Positions 41,802 to 43,234 of a DNA stretch of 43,234 nt are shown here, in pieces. Every line of letters starts with the position of its first letter. The stretch's first letter is position 1. Position numbers and translations under genes: made by a program. Source of the stretch: Nioella ostreopsis. Lineage in GTDB: Bacteria; Pseudomonadota; Alphaproteobacteria; Rhodobacterales; Rhodobacteraceae. Below the pieces are notes generated by a model, which was given only the letters and a program-made list of their open reading frames with translations, did no database searches and had not been told where the DNA came from. The stretch is taken from assembly GCF_004000255.1 (NCBI RefSeq), contig NZ_RCIQ01000029.1, forward strand, positions 1 to 43,234. The letters run 5' to 3'.

Positions 41802-42806
41802 ATGGCTCAGAAGAACGTACCCCCGTCGGCTTCCGTTTTCAATTCCGCGCAGCCCCTCACCTCCCCGCTGGCCCTCGCCGAGGCGATGATCACTGCGCTC
41901 GCGGACCTCGCGGCTGCCAAGCGCGGCCTTGGCGCCAATCCGGGCTCCGACCCGGCCCTCGCGGCCTCGCGCGCCGCAGTCGATGGCGCCCGCGCCCGTG
42001 TGCTGACGCAGTGCGACAGCCTCGCGGCCCTGCCGGCCATGGACCTGATGACGCACTGCGCCCAGAAGATCGCGATGCTCGTGCGCAAGGTGGTGCGCTC
42101 GGATGACGCGGAAGACGTCGCGCGGACCCGCATGATGATCTGCGCAGCACCCTGGGCCTGGCAGGTGCCTCTCCATGTCGAGGGCGCCGCACCGTGCAAC
42201 GCGATGCTTGAGGCCGTGCTGCGGGCCCTCTTCGCCTACATCGATGGGATCACCCCGCAGGATCCGCCTCCGGCCGCCCCGGCCAAGGCCTGCAGCGCCA
42301 CGCCGTGGTCGGAAGGGCACGCCATCCCGGCCGCGAGGATTCACACCGCCGTGAGCTTCGCTTTCGCGGGGCTTCTGCGCGGTGTGGACGGCTGTGTCGC
42401 TGCTGAGAGGCGCCTTCAGCGCAACGTCGTTCCGGACGTCCTTTCCCCCGCCTTCGCGGACGACCTGCACGCGGCCGAGGTCGCGCGGGATGCGCTCTTT
42501 TCCTGCCTTGATGCGGTGATCAGCGCACCGGAACAGCGGCCGTCCGACCGCGCCCTGCGGTTGCTGGCCCGTGGTCTCCATACCTTGCTCTCGGTCGAGG
42601 ACGATGGGGACCGCGCCTACCTGCACGCAGTGCTGGCCGAGAATGTCGACCTGCTGCTCATCCCGGACCGGCGCCCTGAGGCGCGGCGCGTCCGGGCGCT
42701 TCAGCTTCATTTCTTCCGCAGCGTGGCCGCGCTGCTGGCGATGGGCGATTACCCCGGTCCGGACCACGATGACGACGGGGATGACGCGCCCGAGTGCGTC
42801 GCCTGA
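41802..42806 (+). CDS. Hypothetical protein, 334 residues
   Basis: I do not recognise a family. The ORF starts at ATG 41802 after a GGGAGA ribosome site and has normal GC-rich codon use. The protein is predicted mostly helical and soluble, with an Ala-rich N-terminal third (LALAEAMITALADLAAAKRG), a central cysteine/tryptophan-containing part (MICAAPWAWQVPLHVEG) and an acidic tail ending in DHDDDGDDAPECVA. No signal peptide or membrane helix is obvious. A hairpin terminator candidate follows its stop. It lies divergent from the DUF927 gene in the accessory region. Confidence 0.7.
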   Translation: MAQKNVPPSASVFNSAQPLTSPLALAEAMITALADLAAAKRGLGANPGSDPALAASRAAVDGARARVLTQCDSLAALPAMDLMTHCAQKIAMLVRKVVRSDDAEDVARTRMMICAAPWAWQVPLHVEGAAPCNAMLEAVLRALFAYIDGITPQDPPPAAPAKACSATPWSEGHAIPAARIHTAVSFAFAGLLRGVDGCVAAERRLQRNVVPDVLSPAFADDLHAAEVARDALFSCLDAVISAPEQRPSDRALRLLARGLHTLLSVEDDGDRAYLHAVLAENVDLLLIPDRRPEARRVRALQLHFFRSVAALLAMGDYPGPDHDDDGDDAPECVA

Positions 42807-42830
42807 GCAAGAGCACAGATCTCGGAGAGC

Positions 42831-42851
42831 GGAGGGGGCGCGGCCCCCTCC
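42831..42851 (+). terminator. Hairpin terminator candidate after the 334-residue gene
   Basis: GGAGGGGG and CCCCCTCC form a perfect 8-bp GC stem around CGCGG, 25 nt after the stop codon. There is no clear U-run (GAATTCG follows), so termination may be weak or Rho-assisted. Confidence 0.5.
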
Positions 42852-42893
42852 GAATTCGTCAGCCGTCTAGGTGTGAGCTTTCAACAGGTTGTC

Positions 42894-42957
42894 CATTCGA
42901 TCCTGACCGAGTTGGTTGGAGTTACCAAGCTTCAACACTGTTCGGAGGGATCGAATG
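42894..42957. repeat. 10-bp inverted repeat, IS-end-like
   Basis: CATTCGATCC (42894-42903) and GGATCGAATG (42948-42957) are exact reverse complements 44 nt apart, the right copy covering the ATG of a small ORF. A related motif TTCAACA(G/C) recurs in the same stretch. This could be the end of an insertion sequence or an operator; I could not match it to a named IS. Confidence 0.45.
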
Positions 42958-43128
42958 AACGTGCATCAGAATGCCAGACTGATGAACCGGGCGCGCGCGG
43001 TCAGACGACCGGCAGTTGGACCTCTTCAGGCGGGCCTGAGCCGATCCGGAGCCCACGCCGCCCCCCGGTTGTCCACATCTATATTAGGCTCCGGCGCAAT
43101 CCGTGCGCGACGTTTGGCATCAGGATGA
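42955..43128 (+). pseudogene. Possible IS481-like transposase start, degenerate
   Basis: The first residues MNVHQNARL match the typical beginning of IS481-family transposases (MNVHKNARLTPxGR...). The similarity stops after about a dozen residues, and the frame ends at 43128 after 57 codons without a helix-turn-helix. It is preceded by GGAGGG, a fair ribosome site. If correct, it is a truncated IS remnant; the match is short and may be chance. Confidence 0.35.
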
Positions 43129-43234
43129 GTAACCTGTTCATGCGGACCGAGTGGTTTGTGGGGGCAGAAGCCCCGCGGATCTTGATCTCGATGGCGCCCA
43201 AGAATTCGGCACCGGAGAGGCGGGATGATGATGG
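43125..43234 (+). other. Frame open to the window edge, gene unproven
   Basis: A frame starting at ATG 43125 (MSNLFMRTEWFVGAEAPR) stays open for 36 codons to the right edge. It includes a GGGGC-AGAA-GCCCC hairpin near 43172-43185. It may be the start of a gene beyond the window or mere open frame in GC-rich DNA. No family is recognised. Confidence 0.25.

Noticed and set aside
42831-42851. GC hairpin as a CRISPR or integron repeat
   Set aside because: It occurs once with no array or spacer pattern; its place after a stop codon fits a terminator better.

Overview
The window is GC-rich DNA, most likely from an alphaproteobacterium of the Rhodobacterales (Roseobacter/Paracoccus type). The reasons are the NarR-type Crp/Fnr regulator divergent from a fused NarK1-NarK2 transporter, the nnrS/nnrU genes, and a trb conjugation cluster of the order common in alphaproteobacterial integrative elements. 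Genus and replicon (chromosome, chromid or plasmid) cannot be fixed from this sequence alone. I saw no rRNA, tRNA or CRISPR array.

Left edge (1-1765): the 3' part of a large serine recombinase gene, followed by a short relic of an insertion-sequence orfA. This marks the end of a mobile element next to respiratory genes.

Respiratory block (1766-16421): one long leftward operon, narK-narG-narH-narJ-narI, continues through a parvulin-type foldase, a hemerythrin-like protein, a beta-carbonic anhydrase, MoeA and a DUF2478 protein. Many genes overlap by 4 nt (ATGA). NarK brings in nitrate and exports nitrite. NarGHI reduces nitrate with quinol electrons. NarJ and MoeA serve the molybdenum cofactor side. 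Divergent from narK are narR and a small carboxymuconolactone-decarboxylase-fold gene. Two FNR/NarR-type boxes lie between narK and narR.

NO-response block (16446-20404): a leftward operon of a short RIC/DnrN di-iron protein, a 5-formyltetrahydrofolate cyclo-ligase, NnrS, NnrU and a DUF6455 protein. It is divergent from an NsrR-like Rrf2 regulator with the three expected cysteines, with an inverted repeat between them.

Efflux block (20383-26360): a TetR regulator and a small membrane protein (leftward) are divergent from a cytochrome b561, a membrane-fusion protein and an RND pump (rightward). A palindromic operator candidate lies in the gap.

Conjugation/accessory block (26711-43234): a complete Ti/RP4-type mating-pair gene set, trbB-C-D-E-J-K(alt)-L-F-G-I plus DUF2274, all leftward, with no traG or relaxase in the window. 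Divergent from trbB is an Xre-RES toxin-antitoxin pair. Then follow two gene remnants (HNH endonuclease and DUF3427) joined back to back at a perfect inverted repeat, a KfrA-like DNA-binding coiled-coil protein, a DUF927 protein with a degenerate P-loop, an unrecognised 334-residue protein and IS-like debris. This part looks like an integrated or plasmid-borne conjugative element that has been rearranged.
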